12,782 nucleotides of DNA. Source: Candidatus Latescibacterota bacterium. Lineage in GTDB: Bacteria > Latescibacterota > UBA2968 > UBA8231. The position numbers were made by a program, and so were the translations under genes. The DNA lies in NCBI GenBank assembly GCA_021295675.1, contig JAGWBY010000121.1, forward strand, positions 1-12,782, written 5' to 3'. Below the pieces are notes generated by a model. The model saw only the letters and a program-made list of their open reading frames with translations. It was not told the origin of the DNA and searched no databases. This document shows positions 1 through 9,392 of the stretch, in pieces. Each line of letters starts with the position of its first letter. Within the stretch, counting starts at the first letter, position 1.

Positions 1-2
1 TC

Positions 3-1658
<1,656 letters not shown>

Positions 1659-3345
1659 CTGTAGAAAACCTCGGCTTCCGCTACGCTGGCGTCTTGCCGC
1701 CCCTCGACGAATACGCGAGCACCAGCAAGCGGCACCGGCACCTCTTGGGCCAAGTCCCGTGCTCGGCCTGCGAAGGCAGCCGCCTTAAAACCGACAGCCG
1801 CTCTGTGTACCTCCGCGACAAGAGCATTGTCCAAGTCGCCCGCCTGCCCATCGCCGAGAGCTTGTCTTTCTTCCGCGACATGCACCTGCACGAGCGCGAG
1901 CGCGACATCGCCGGCGAGCTGCTGCAAGAAATCCGCACGCGCCTCGGCTTTTTAGACCGCGTCGGCCTCGGTTACATCGACTTGGAGCGCCGCGCCGCGA
2001 CCCTGTCCGGCGGCGAGGCCCAGCGCATCCGCCTCGCCTCCCAGATCGGCTCCGGCCTCACTGGCGTGCTCTATCTGCTCGACGAGCCGACTATCGGCCT
2101 GCATCCGCGCGACAACGCCCGGCTGTTGGACGCCCTCAAATCCCTGAAGGACTTGGGCAATACTGTCGTATTAGTCGAGCACGACCGCGATACGCTCGAA
2201 GGCGCCGACCACATCGTCGATCTCGGTCCGGGTGCTGGCAGCGAAGGGGGCAACCTCGTCGCGGCCGGGATGCCCAGCCAACTCGGCAACGGCCGGCAGT
2301 CGCTCACCAGCGCGTACTTGCGCGGCGAATTGCACATCCCGGTCCCGACCAGCCGCCGCAAGCGTCGCAACGGACAGCTCGTGGTGCGCGGCGCGCGCCA
2401 GCACAACCTCAAAAATATCGACATCCCGATCCCGCTCGGCCGCCTCGTCTGCGTCACCGGCGTCTCGGGGTCGGGCAAGTCCTCGCTCGTCGAAAGCGTG
2501 CTCTTCAACGCGCTCGCCAATGAGCTGCACAAGGCCAGCCGCCCGGTCGGCGAGCACGACCAAATCGACGGGGTTGAGCACATCGACAAGGTCATCCACA
2601 TCGACCAAACCCCCATCGGCCACTCTCCCCGCTCTACCCCAGCTACGGTCATGGGTATCTTCGACCTGATGCGCCAGCTCTACGCAGACCTGCCGGACGC
2701 CAAGGTCGCCGGTTTTGCGGCTGGGCGCTTCAGTTTTAACAAGCCCGGGGGCCGCTGCGAGACCTGCGAAGGGCTGGGGCAACGCTGCATTGAGATGCAC
2801 TTCTTGCCCGATGTCTGGGTCGAATGCGACCACTGCCGCGGCCAGCGCTACACGCCCGAGGTGCTGCGGGTGCAGTTCAAGGGGCATTCGATTGCCGATG
2901 TGCTGCAGATGCGGGTGCGCGACGCGCTCGTCCTCTGCGAGAACATCCCCCGCATTCGCAAGCGACTGCAGATCATGGAGGACGTCGGCTTGGGCTACAT
3001 GTCCTTGGGACAGTCCTCGACCACCCTGTCCGGCGGCGAGGCCCAGCGCCTTAAGCTAGCTGCGGAATTGTGCCGCCCCGACACCGGGCAGACTCTCTAC
3101 ATCCTCGACGAGCCAACCACCGGCCTGCACTTGGCCGACATTGAGTGCCTGCTCGCCGTGCTCCACCGCCTCGTCGATGCCGGCAACACCATGGTCGTCA
3201 TCGAGCCGCGGATCACCTCATCGACTTGGGGCCAGAGGGAGGCGATCAAGGGGGGATGCTCGTCGCCGCAGGTGCGCCAGAAAAAGTCGCCCAAAGCCGG
3301 CAATCGCACACCGGGCGCATTCTCGCCGACGTGCTGCAGCGCGAC

Positions 3346-3354
3346 AAAAAGGTG
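3346..3354 (+). promoter_or_regulatory. Ribosome binding site for the CBM9-like gene
   Basis: AAAAAGGTG ends 8 bases before the ATG at 3363. It lies inside the uvrA tail and supports 3363 as the start rather than the in-frame ATG far upstream at 3141, which falls in uvrA coding sequence. Confidence 0.5.
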
Positions 3355-3362
3355 CAGCGAAC

Positions 3363-4016
3363 ATGAGTGAGTTGTACCTGCCTCAACGCGCTTTTTTCGA
3401 GTTCTCCTTTCGCTGCCCGCGGCGGGAGAAACCGCCCAAAATCGACGGCAACTTGCGCGATTGGGATGACGCAGCGCGCGTGCCCGACCTGATGGCTGTC
3501 GATGGCCACCAGCCCTTTGCCTCGGTCTATATGTCCTACGACGACAGCGGCCTGTACTTTGCCTGCGAGGTCAAGCGCAAGACGACCTACAAGCTCAACC
3601 CGTTGAAACCCGCTGCCGGCGACAGCCTCGAACTGTTCATCGACACCCGCGACGTCAAGGAGCACCGCGCCAATCGCTTCTGCCACCGGTTTTACGTCTT
3701 GCCCGGCGGCAGCGGCAAGGACGGCAAGCAACCCATCGCCCGCCAAACCTCGATTGAGGACGCTCGCGAGCAGGCACCACCCTGCCCGGAAGACTCGATT
3801 GAAACTGGGTTGCGCCGACTCAAGCGGAGCTATCAGCTAGAAATCAAACTGCCGGCTGCGGGTCTCAATGGTTTTGCGCCGCGAGAGTTCAGCCGGGTGG
3901 GGTTTGCGTACCTGTTGCACGATGCGCAGCACGGCACCCAGTCTTGGTCGTCGATCTCGGACATGGGCGTAGAGCGCGATCCGAGCACTTGGGGCACGGC
4001 CGAACTGGTGGGCTAG
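3363..4016 (+). CDS. CBM9-like (DOMON-type) carbohydrate-binding-fold protein without signal peptide, 217 aa
   Basis: The protein has the hallmarks of family 9 carbohydrate-binding-like domains: [14 protein letters not shown] (about residues 23-36), a strand with [16 protein letters not shown] (about 55-70), [12 protein letters not shown] (about 85-96) and a C-terminal [10 protein letters not shown]...[11 protein letters not shown]. Such beta-sandwich domains usually bind sugars or haem in secreted proteins. Here there is no signal peptide and no membrane segment, and the domain fills the whole protein. The motif [16 protein letters not shown] in mid-protein resembles a class of unnamed proteins I associate with planctomycete-like genomes; that is recall, not a search. 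The start at 3363 overlaps the intact uvrA stop as ATGA, so the two were probably translationally coupled. The ligand is unknown and a sugar-binding role is inferred only from the fold. Confidence 0.78.
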   Translation: MSELYLPQRAFFEFSFRCPRREKPPKIDGNLRDWDDAARVPDLMAVDGHQPFASVYMSYDDSGLYFACEVKRKTTYKLNPLKPAAGDSLELFIDTRDVKEHRANRFCHRFYVLPGGSGKDGKQPIARQTSIEDAREQAPPCPEDSIETGLRRLKRSYQLEIKLPAAGLNGFAPREFSRVGFAYLLHDAQHGTQSWSSISDMGVERDPSTWGTAELVG

Positions 4017-4090
4017 GACAGTCGGCAGCCTTTTACCTATCTTATATTTAATAGATCGTCTATCCACGCATTCATCTAAGATCATTGCCA
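4017..4090 (+). promoter_or_regulatory. AT-richer gap with a possible promoter and a small dyad before the DUF2723 operon
   Basis: This is the only real gap in the plus-strand block and is clearly AT-richer than its surroundings. TATATT (4043-4048) matches a sigma70 -10 box at 5 of 6 positions, but I see no good -35 box 16-18 bases upstream. A perfect dyad ATAGA-TCG-TCTAT lies at 4051-4063, just downstream. A promoter for the DUF2723-GT2-NamZ operon is plausible but weakly supported. Confidence 0.3.
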
Positions 4091-6595
4091 ATGCCTAATT
4101 CCGCTGTAATCCACCGAGTTTTCGGGGTGGGAATTTTCGTGCTGACGCTGGGGATGTATGTGAAGACCCTTGCGCCGACCACGTCGTTTTGGGACTGCGG
4201 CGAGTTCATCGCCACGTCCTACATCCTCGGCGTGCCCCATCCTCCGGGCGCTCCGTTGTACGTGCTGTTGGGGCGAGTCTTCACCTTGTTCCCCATCGGC
4301 GAAGTCGCCATCCGCGTCAACTTCATGTCCGCGCTGACCTCCGCGCTGGCGATTTGGTGCGTCTATCTATCGACCGTCGCGCTCGGGCGGCGGGCGTTGG
4401 GCGGCCAGCCCCTGCAACTCCTCGCCGGTGGGGCCGTGGCCGCGCTGACGTTGGCGTTTTCCTACACTCAGTGGTACAATGCCTCCGAAGCCGAGGTGTA
4501 CGGCTACTCCATCTTGTTTACGTGTCTGGGGTTGTGGCTGATTCTCTACTGGGAAGGCAGCGGCGCTGGTGCGGCCAACGACCGCTGGCTGTTGGCGCTG
4601 GCGTATTTGTTCGGCCTCGGCGGCGGCGTACACCTGTTGTGCCTGTTGATCATGCTGCTGGCGTGGTTTGCCGACCGCCAGTTGCAACGCCTGATCGTGC
4701 TGCTGGTCGGCTGGGGCGTGGTCAGCGGGCTGGGGCTGGTAGCATTGGGTCCGGGGACTGGCTCGAATGGGGTGATGTTGCTGGGGCTGGCTGGGCTGCT
4801 GGTATACCTGTACGGCCGTGACCGGCGGCTGTTCGTCCTGCTGCTAGGCGTCCTCGTGCTGTTCGGGCTGGGCTATTCCACGTATGGCGCGTTGTACATT
4901 CGCTCTGGCCTGAATCCGGCCATCGACGAGAACGATCCAGAGACCTGGTTGGCGTTCCTCAAGTTCCTCAACCGCGAGCAATACGGCACCGAGAGTATGC
5001 TTACTACCATGCTGACGGCGCGGGCGAGCCGCACCTATCAGTTCTGGGATCAGCAGATGAAGTACTTCTTTCAGCAGTTTCCCTTTCCGTTATTGGAGCG
5101 GGTCGAGGTATTCCGCAAGGCCACCATAAATATACCGGATCCAGTGTCCATTTCGCTGGTGCCGTACGGGCTGGGGCTATGGGGGCTGTGGTGGCACGGG
5201 CGGCGGGACTGGCGACGGTTCGGGGGCGTGTTGCTGCTGTTTTTGGTGATGGGGTTTGGGCTGTCGCTGTACCTGAATATGCCAGACCCGCAGCCGCGCG
5301 AGCGGCACTACGTGTTCGGCGGAATGTACTTGGCGTTCGCGCTGTGGATTGGGTTGGGCTGGCTGGGCATAGTCGAGGCGGTGCGGCAGCAGTGGGGAAA
5401 GCATCGGGCGGTCGTGCTAGCCGTAGCCGCAGTTGGATTGCTGCTGCCGGCCGGGGTGGCGGCGCGGCTCTATCACGTGCAAGACCGCACGGGCGACTTC
5501 ATCGCCTATGACTACGCGTACAACATGCTGGCTAGTTGCGACGAAGGCTCCATCCTATTTACCAATGGAGACAACGACACCTTCCCGCTGTGGTTCTTGC
5601 AAGAAGTAGAAGGATTACGGCGCGATGTGCGGGTGGTCAATTTGAGCCTGTTGAACACCAACTGGTACATCAAGCAACTGCGCGACCGCGAGCCGCTCAT
5701 CGACTCAGTGCTCACCGACACGCAGATGGTCGATTTCTACAAGCGGTATTGGCCCGAGCCTAAAGTGCCGCCGGAACTCAAAAAATTGGGAATCGACGTG
5801 GAAGTGAGCGCGCCTCCTGAGTACCCGATTCTCCGCGTCCAAGACGTCATGGTCATCAAAATTCTGGCTTGGAACGAGTGGAAAAAACCCATCCACTTTG
5901 CCATCACCGTCCCCACCAGCAATCTGCTCAACCTCGACCCCTATTTGACCATGGTCGGCATGAGCGTAAAAGTCTCACCCGAACCTACAGACGGCGTCGA
6001 TGACGCGGCCCTAGAGCGCAATCTGCTCGAAAACTACCGCTTCCGCGGCCTCACCGATCCGTCTTTATACAAGGACGAAAACTCCGAGCGCCTCTTGGGC
6101 AACTACTGGGCTTGCGTCTTGCAATTGGCCCGCAGCTACGATGAGCAGGGACGCAGAGCCGAGGTGCCCCAACTCATGCAGTGGGCGCGCGACAACATCT
6201 ACATGAGTTGGGAAAACCACTATGCGGCGGCCGATTACTTCAGCGAACTCGGCCAGCACGACATCGCAATCGAGCACATCCACGCCGCCGCGCTGTTCCT
6301 CATCGAGCGCGTGGGCGTTGAGCCAGCCGCCACCTACGACAATATCATTGCGCTGACCGGCGTGCTGATCCAAGAACCCTACTCGGCCTACGACCGCGCC
6401 GTGGGCCTCTATCATCAAGCCATCGCTCTCGCGCCGAAACGCTGGGAGGGCTACTACGAGTTGGCCGCCGCCCTCCAAGCCAAGGGCGATGTTGCCGGGG
6501 CACTGGCCATTCTCCAGCAATACAAAGAGCAGTACGGCGAGCGGCCGGAGCTGGTCGAGGCCGAGGGCATCCTCCGCCAATCCGCCTCTCCATGA
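4091..6595 (+). CDS. DUF2723 / TMEM260-type membrane GT-C glycosyltransferase with C-terminal TPR-like region, 834 aa
   Basis: This is a multi-spanning inner-membrane protein of the DUF2723 family. The N-terminus carries the family core APTTSFWDCGEF (about residues 25-36), where the Asp sits in the first periplasmic loop as in GT-C enzymes, followed by GVPHPPGAPLYVLLGR. About ten hydrophobic segments follow up to about residue 465. A soluble part then carries the family motif TNGDNDTFPLWFLQE and VNLSLLNTNWYIKQL (about 490-530). From about residue 670 to the end, helical repeats resemble TPRs (SYDEQGRRAE, YYELAAALQAKGDVAGAL). The animal relative TMEM260 is a protein O-mannosyltransferase, so transfer of a lipid-linked sugar to protein is a fair inference; acceptor and donor are unknown. 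I start at ATG 4091 rather than TTG 4085, because neither has a strong Shine-Dalgarno and ATG is the commoner start. The stop overlaps the next start (ATGA, 6592-6595). Confidence 0.88.
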   Translation: MPNSAVIHRVFGVGIFVLTLGMYVKTLAPTTSFWDCGEFIATSYILGVPHPPGAPLYVLLGRVFTLFPIGEVAIRVNFMSALTSALAIWCVYLSTVALGRRALGGQPLQLLAGGAVAALTLAFSYTQWYNASEAEVYGYSILFTCLGLWLILYWEGSGAGAANDRWLLALAYLFGLGGGVHLLCLLIMLLAWFADRQLQRLIVLLVGWGVVSGLGLVALGPGTGSNGVMLLGLAGLLVYLYGRDRRLFVLLLGVLVLFGLGYSTYGALYIRSGLNPAIDENDPETWLAFLKFLNREQYGTESMLTTMLTARASRTYQFWDQQMKYFFQQFPFPLLERVEVFRKATINIPDPVSISLVPYGLGLWGLWWHGRRDWRRFGGVLLLFLVMGFGLSLYLNMPDPQPRERHYVFGGMYLAFALWIGLGWLGIVEAVRQQWGKHRAVVLAVAAVGLLLPAGVAARLYHVQDRTGDFIAYDYAYNMLASCDEGSILFTNGDNDTFPLWFLQEVEGLRRDVRVVNLSLLNTNWYIKQLRDREPLIDSVLTDTQMVDFYKRYWPEPKVPPELKKLGIDVEVSAPPEYPILRVQDVMVIKILAWNEWKKPIHFAITVPTSNLLNLDPYLTMVGMSVKVSPEPTDGVDDAALERNLLENYRFRGLTDPSLYKDENSERLLGNYWACVLQLARSYDEQGRRAEVPQLMQWARDNIYMSWENHYAAADYFSELGQHDIAIEHIHAAALFLIERVGVEPAATYDNIIALTGVLIQEPYSAYDRAVGLYHQAIALAPKRWEGYYELAAALQAKGDVAGALAILQQYKEQYGERPELVEAEGILRQSASP

Positions 6596-7596
6596 CCGAG
6601 GCCATCACCGTCGTCATCCCGCACTACCGCGCGGACGTGCTCTACGACTGCGTGGCCTCAGTCTATAAACACAGCAATTATCCCGTCTGTGTACTCGTCG
6701 TTGACGACGGCGGCAACGCCCCGAGCTTGCAGCGGGCCAAAGCCGCCTTTCCCGAGCTAGCGGTCTTGCCCAACGAGCGCAATTTAGGGTTTGCCGCGGC
6801 CTGCAACCGGGGCTTGGCGGCCGCCCACACCCGCTACGCCGTGCTGCTCAACGACGACACCCGCGTCGAGCCGAACTGGCTCGCTCCCCTCGTCGCCATG
6901 GCCGACAGCGACCCCCGGATTGCCGCCTGCCAGCCCAAGCTGCGCTCGGCCAGCGCGCCTGACCGCTTCGATTACGGAGGTGGAGCCGGTGGCTATATTC
7001 GGGGGCGGCTCTTCGACCGCTGTGAACGCGACGAGGGCCAATACGACGCGTCCGTCCCGCTCTTTTGGGCTTGCGGCGCAGCCCTCTTTCTCCGCGTTGC
7101 CGCGGCCCGCCAAGTCGGTTTTTTTGATCCCGATTACTTCATGCACTTTGAAGAAATCGACTTGTGCTGGCGTCTCCAACTCGCAGGTTACCAGATCCGC
7201 GCCGTGCCGCAATCTGTGGTCTTGCATCACTCGGGCTTTTCCCAGCCTCCGGCCACCTTCCGCAAGACGTACTTCAACCACCGCAACAGCCTCATCACGC
7301 TGTGCAAAAATGAGGGGCTGCGCCGCCTGCTGTGGCTGTTGCCCTTGCGCCTATGGCTGGAAGTGGTGGCCGTGTTCTACTACCTTCGCCGAGGCCAGTG
7401 GTCTAGCGCCTTGGCCCCTTGTGCGGCCTTGCTTTGGTGCCTTGTGCATCCGCGCAACATCTATCACCGTCGCCGCCAAAGCCAAGCCATCCGCGGCGCA
7501 GCAGTCGCACGCGACGGCGTCTATGCGGGCAGCATCCTCTACCAGTACTTTGCGCGCCGCGTCCAGCACGCCTCCGCGCTCGTGCGCGAGCCATGA
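6592..7596 (+). CDS. Family 2 glycosyltransferase (rhamnosyltransferase/WbbL-like), 334 aa
   Basis: This is a GT-A fold inverting glycosyltransferase using a nucleotide sugar on the cytosolic face. Visible motifs are ITVVIPHYR (residues 5-13), VVDDGG (36-41), ERNLGFAAACNRG (62-74), LLNDDTRVEP with the metal-binding Asp pair (85-94), the acceptor-side FWACGAALFLR (158-168) and FFDPDYFMHFEEIDLCWR with the likely catalytic Glu-Glu-x-Asp (187-190). Layout and length fit rhamnosyl- or galactofuranosyl-type GT2 enzymes, though the sugar cannot be read from sequence. A hydrophobic stretch at about 246-285 may tether the protein to the membrane. It starts inside the DUF2723 stop and ends inside the NamZ start, with ATGA overlaps on both sides and no clear Shine-Dalgarno, so expression probably depends on coupling. 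It may build or extend the glycan used by DUF2723; that is inference. Confidence 0.9.
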   Translation: MTEAITVVIPHYRADVLYDCVASVYKHSNYPVCVLVVDDGGNAPSLQRAKAAFPELAVLPNERNLGFAAACNRGLAAAHTRYAVLLNDDTRVEPNWLAPLVAMADSDPRIAACQPKLRSASAPDRFDYGGGAGGYIRGRLFDRCERDEGQYDASVPLFWACGAALFLRVAAARQVGFFDPDYFMHFEEIDLCWRLQLAGYQIRAVPQSVVLHHSGFSQPPATFRKTYFNHRNSLITLCKNEGLRRLLWLLPLRLWLEVVAVFYYLRRGQWSSALAPCAALLWCLVHPRNIYHRRRQSQAIRGAAVARDGVYAGSILYQYFARRVQHASALVREP

Positions 7597-8243
7597 GCCG
7601 CGTTGTCCTCGGCTGCGAACGCCTGCTTGCGCAAGCCGACCTGATCCGCGGCCGACGCGTCGGCCTGATTACTAATCACTCAGGCGTTGATGCGCGTCTG
7701 CAATCCACCGCCGACCGGCTGCACCAATCCGATCTCTGCACGCTCGTCGCCTTGTACGGACCGGAGCACGGAATTCGCGGCACCGCGCAGGACGGCGAGC
7801 ACATCGCCCATTCTACCGATGAGCGCACCGGCGTACCAACCTACAGTCTCTATGGCCAAGTGCGCGCACCGGATGCCGCCATGCTCGCTGGCGTCGAGCT
7901 GATGCTCTTTGACATCCAAGACGTCGGCGCACGCTTTTACACCTATCTCTACACCATGAGCCTGAGTATGGCCGCCTGCGCCCAAGCGGGCATTCCCTTT
8001 TTTGTCCTCGACCGCCCCAACCCCATTGGCGGCCAAGCCATCGCCGGAAATTGTCTCGACCCAGCGTTTGCCTCTTTCGTCGGTGCGCTACGGCCTGACC
8101 ATCGGCGAACTCGCTCGGCTCTTCAACGAGGAATACGAGATAGGCGCGGAACTACACGTGGTCGCCATGGAGGGCTGGCAACGCTCCTTTTACTGGGAGG
8201 ACACCGGCCTGCCGTGGGTGCCGCCGTCGCCCAACATGCCTAG
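7593..8243 (+). CDS. namZ: NamZ-type exo-beta-N-acetylmuramidase (DUF1343), N-terminal fragment before a frame break
   Basis: DUF1343 proteins (GH171, Bacillus NamZ/YbbC) release MurNAc from the non-reducing ends of peptidoglycan fragments. The start ATG overlaps the GT2 stop (ATGA). Family features are GRRVGLITNHSGVD (residues 20-33), ALYGPEHGIRG with a conserved Glu (53-63), LMLFDIQDVGARFYTY (103-118) and FVLDRPNPIGG (137-147), then LDPAFASFVG (155-164). Homology stops at residue 164, about base 8084; codons from there to 8243 are out of frame. The family continues with a segment like L-Y-P-I-P-V before R-Y-G, and about five codons plus two bases (about 17 bases) are missing. No obvious signal peptide is seen, whereas many relatives are exported, so the site of action is unclear. 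Confidence 0.82.
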   Translation: MSRVVLGCERLLAQADLIRGRRVGLITNHSGVDARLQSTADRLHQSDLCTLVALYGPEHGIRGTAQDGEHIAHSTDERTGVPTYSLYGQVRAPDAAMLAGVELMLFDIQDVGARFYTYLYTMSLSMAACAQAGIPFFVLDRPNPIGGQAIAGNCLDPAFASFVGALRPDHRRTRSALQRGIRDRRGTTRGRHGGLATLLLLGGHRPAVGAAVAQHA

Positions 8244-8733
8244 CCCGGAGACGGCGGTGATCTATCCGGGAACCTGTTTCTTTGAGGGGACCAATGTGTC
8301 TGAAGGACGGGGGACGGCCAAGCCTTTTGAGCAGTTTGGCGCGCCGTTTATCGACGGGGCGCGCCTAGCCGACGTGCTCAACAGCCGAGCGCTGCCCGGG
8401 GTGGGCTTCCGCCCGGTGTTTTTCCAGCCGACGGCTGGCAAGTACGCGGGCGAAACCTGCGAAGGCGTCCAAGTCCACGTCCTCGATCGCGCAGCTTTTG
8501 AGCCGGTCGGCGTTGGCTTTGAGGCACTCGCGGTCGTGCGGCGGCTCTATCCGCGCGAATTCGCCTGGCGCGTGCCCGCTGGCGGTATCCACAACTTCGA
8601 CCGCCTCGCCGGCACTGACCAGAGCCGCCGCGCACTCGACGCGGGCGCAGAAGTCTCCGAGTTGCTGGCCGTTTGGGCCGAGGCGTGCCAAGCCTTTGAT
8701 GCTATCCGCCACCGCTACCTAGCGTACTCTTGA
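8002..8733 (+). CDS. namZ: NamZ-type exo-beta-N-acetylmuramidase (DUF1343), C-terminal fragment after the frame break
   Basis: This frame carries the rest of the DUF1343 protein from about base 8083: VRYGLTIGELARLFNEEY, VVAMEGWQRSFYWEDTGLPWVPPSPNMP, TAVIYPGTCFFEGTNVSEGRGT, PFEQFGAPFIDG and a C-terminal region ending at TGA 8731-8733. Codons 8002-8082 are not homologous and overlap the upstream frame. Joined to the upstream fragment with the missing stretch restored, the protein would be about 385 residues, the usual family size. Both halves are well conserved right up to the break, so the break is either very recent or a sequence error. Translated alone, this piece would lack the nucleotide-fold half with the conserved GPEHG motif and would not be expected to work. 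Confidence 0.82.
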   Translation: MSSTAPTPLAAKPSPEIVSTQRLPLSSVRYGLTIGELARLFNEEYEIGAELHVVAMEGWQRSFYWEDTGLPWVPPSPNMPSPETAVIYPGTCFFEGTNVSEGRGTAKPFEQFGAPFIDGARLADVLNSRALPGVGFRPVFFQPTAGKYAGETCEGVQVHVLDRAAFEPVGVGFEALAVVRRLYPREFAWRVPAGGIHNFDRLAGTDQSRRALDAGAEVSELLAVWAEACQAFDAIRHRYLAYS

Positions 8734-8801
8734 GTGAGGTTGTCTCGCCGTGCGATCTTTGTTATCGTTCACATTAGCACTCGCTACACCTGATACCTGT
8801 C
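8734..8801 (+). promoter_or_regulatory. Gap upstream of yqgE with a weak promoter candidate
   Basis: TTGTCT (8740-8745) and TATCGT (8763-8768) are 17 bases apart, and each matches the sigma70 consensus at 4 of 6 positions. No Shine-Dalgarno is visible before the ATG at 8802. The gap separates yqgE from the NamZ operon, so an own promoter is likely, but this particular assignment is weak. Confidence 0.28.
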
Positions 8802-9392
8802 ATGCCTGCACCGCTCCAAACCGGCACCCTGTTGGTCGCCACGCCCGCACTCGAATCGCTCGCCTTCGACCGCGCGGTCGTGCTCATTACCCACTATAGC
8901 GAAACAGACATCACGATGGGCTTGGTGATCAACCAGCCCCTCGGCAAGCGGATCCGGCGCTATGCGCCTGATTCCCTGCAACAACTCACAGGCGGCGAAG
9001 ACGCGTGTGCAGAGTTGGGGCGAATATTCTATCAGGGGGGGCCAGTACATCAGCGCTATCTTTTCTTTTTGCACCGACTCGACGGCTTAGTCGCAGGGGG
9101 GACGAAAATCCTCGACGGTCTCTATTTGGGTGGCGACCTCGATACCAAGTACGCTGAGGCTGAGATTCTCCGGCCCGATGCGCCGCGGCTGCGGTTCTAC
9201 TTGGGCTATGCCGGCTGGGAACCAGGCCAACTCGAATCCGAGATTAGTGCCGGCACTTGGTTTTTGGCCCCAGGCGAATCCGAGATAGTCCTCGCGTCCA
9301 CGCCCGAGACCATGTGGCAAGCAGTGCTCCACTCCATGGGGGGCAAATATCGTCCCATCTCCGTGTTCCCCCAAGATCCGTCCGTCAATTGA
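8802..9392 (+). CDS. YqgE/AlgH family protein (DUF179, UPF0301), 196 aa
   Basis: This is an intact member of the DUF179 family, whose biochemical role is not settled; some relatives (AlgH) were linked to transcriptional effects. The family pattern is clear: GTLLVATPAL near the start (residues 7-16), AFDRAVVLITHYSE (about 23-36), MGLVINQPLGKRI (about 42-54), FYQGGPVHQRYLFFLH (about 74-89), YLGGDL and then RFYLGYAGWEPGQLE (about 131-145), W-F-L-A-P and a C-terminal MWQAVLHSMGG. Length is close to the usual 185-200. The protein looks cytosolic, with no signal peptide or membrane segment. It stands alone after the NamZ operon and ends with TGA at 9390-9392, directly abutting the convergent dioxygenase gene. 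Confidence 0.92.
   Translation: MPAPLQTGTLLVATPALESLAFDRAVVLITHYSETDITMGLVINQPLGKRIRRYAPDSLQQLTGGEDACAELGRIFYQGGPVHQRYLFFLHRLDGLVAGGTKILDGLYLGGDLDTKYAEAEILRPDAPRLRFYLGYAGWEPGQLESEISAGTWFLAPGESEIVLASTPETMWQAVLHSMGGKYRPISVFPQDPSVN

Noticed and set aside
2171..2887. Long antisense open frames opposite uvrA (minus strand, also 2071-2652)
   Set aside because: They lie fully opposite a strongly conserved coding region, show no recognisable family motifs, and are expected in GC-rich genes.
4085..4090. TTG at 4085 as the DUF2723 start
   Set aside because: It adds only two residues, has no better ribosome binding site, and ATG 4091 is the simpler choice.
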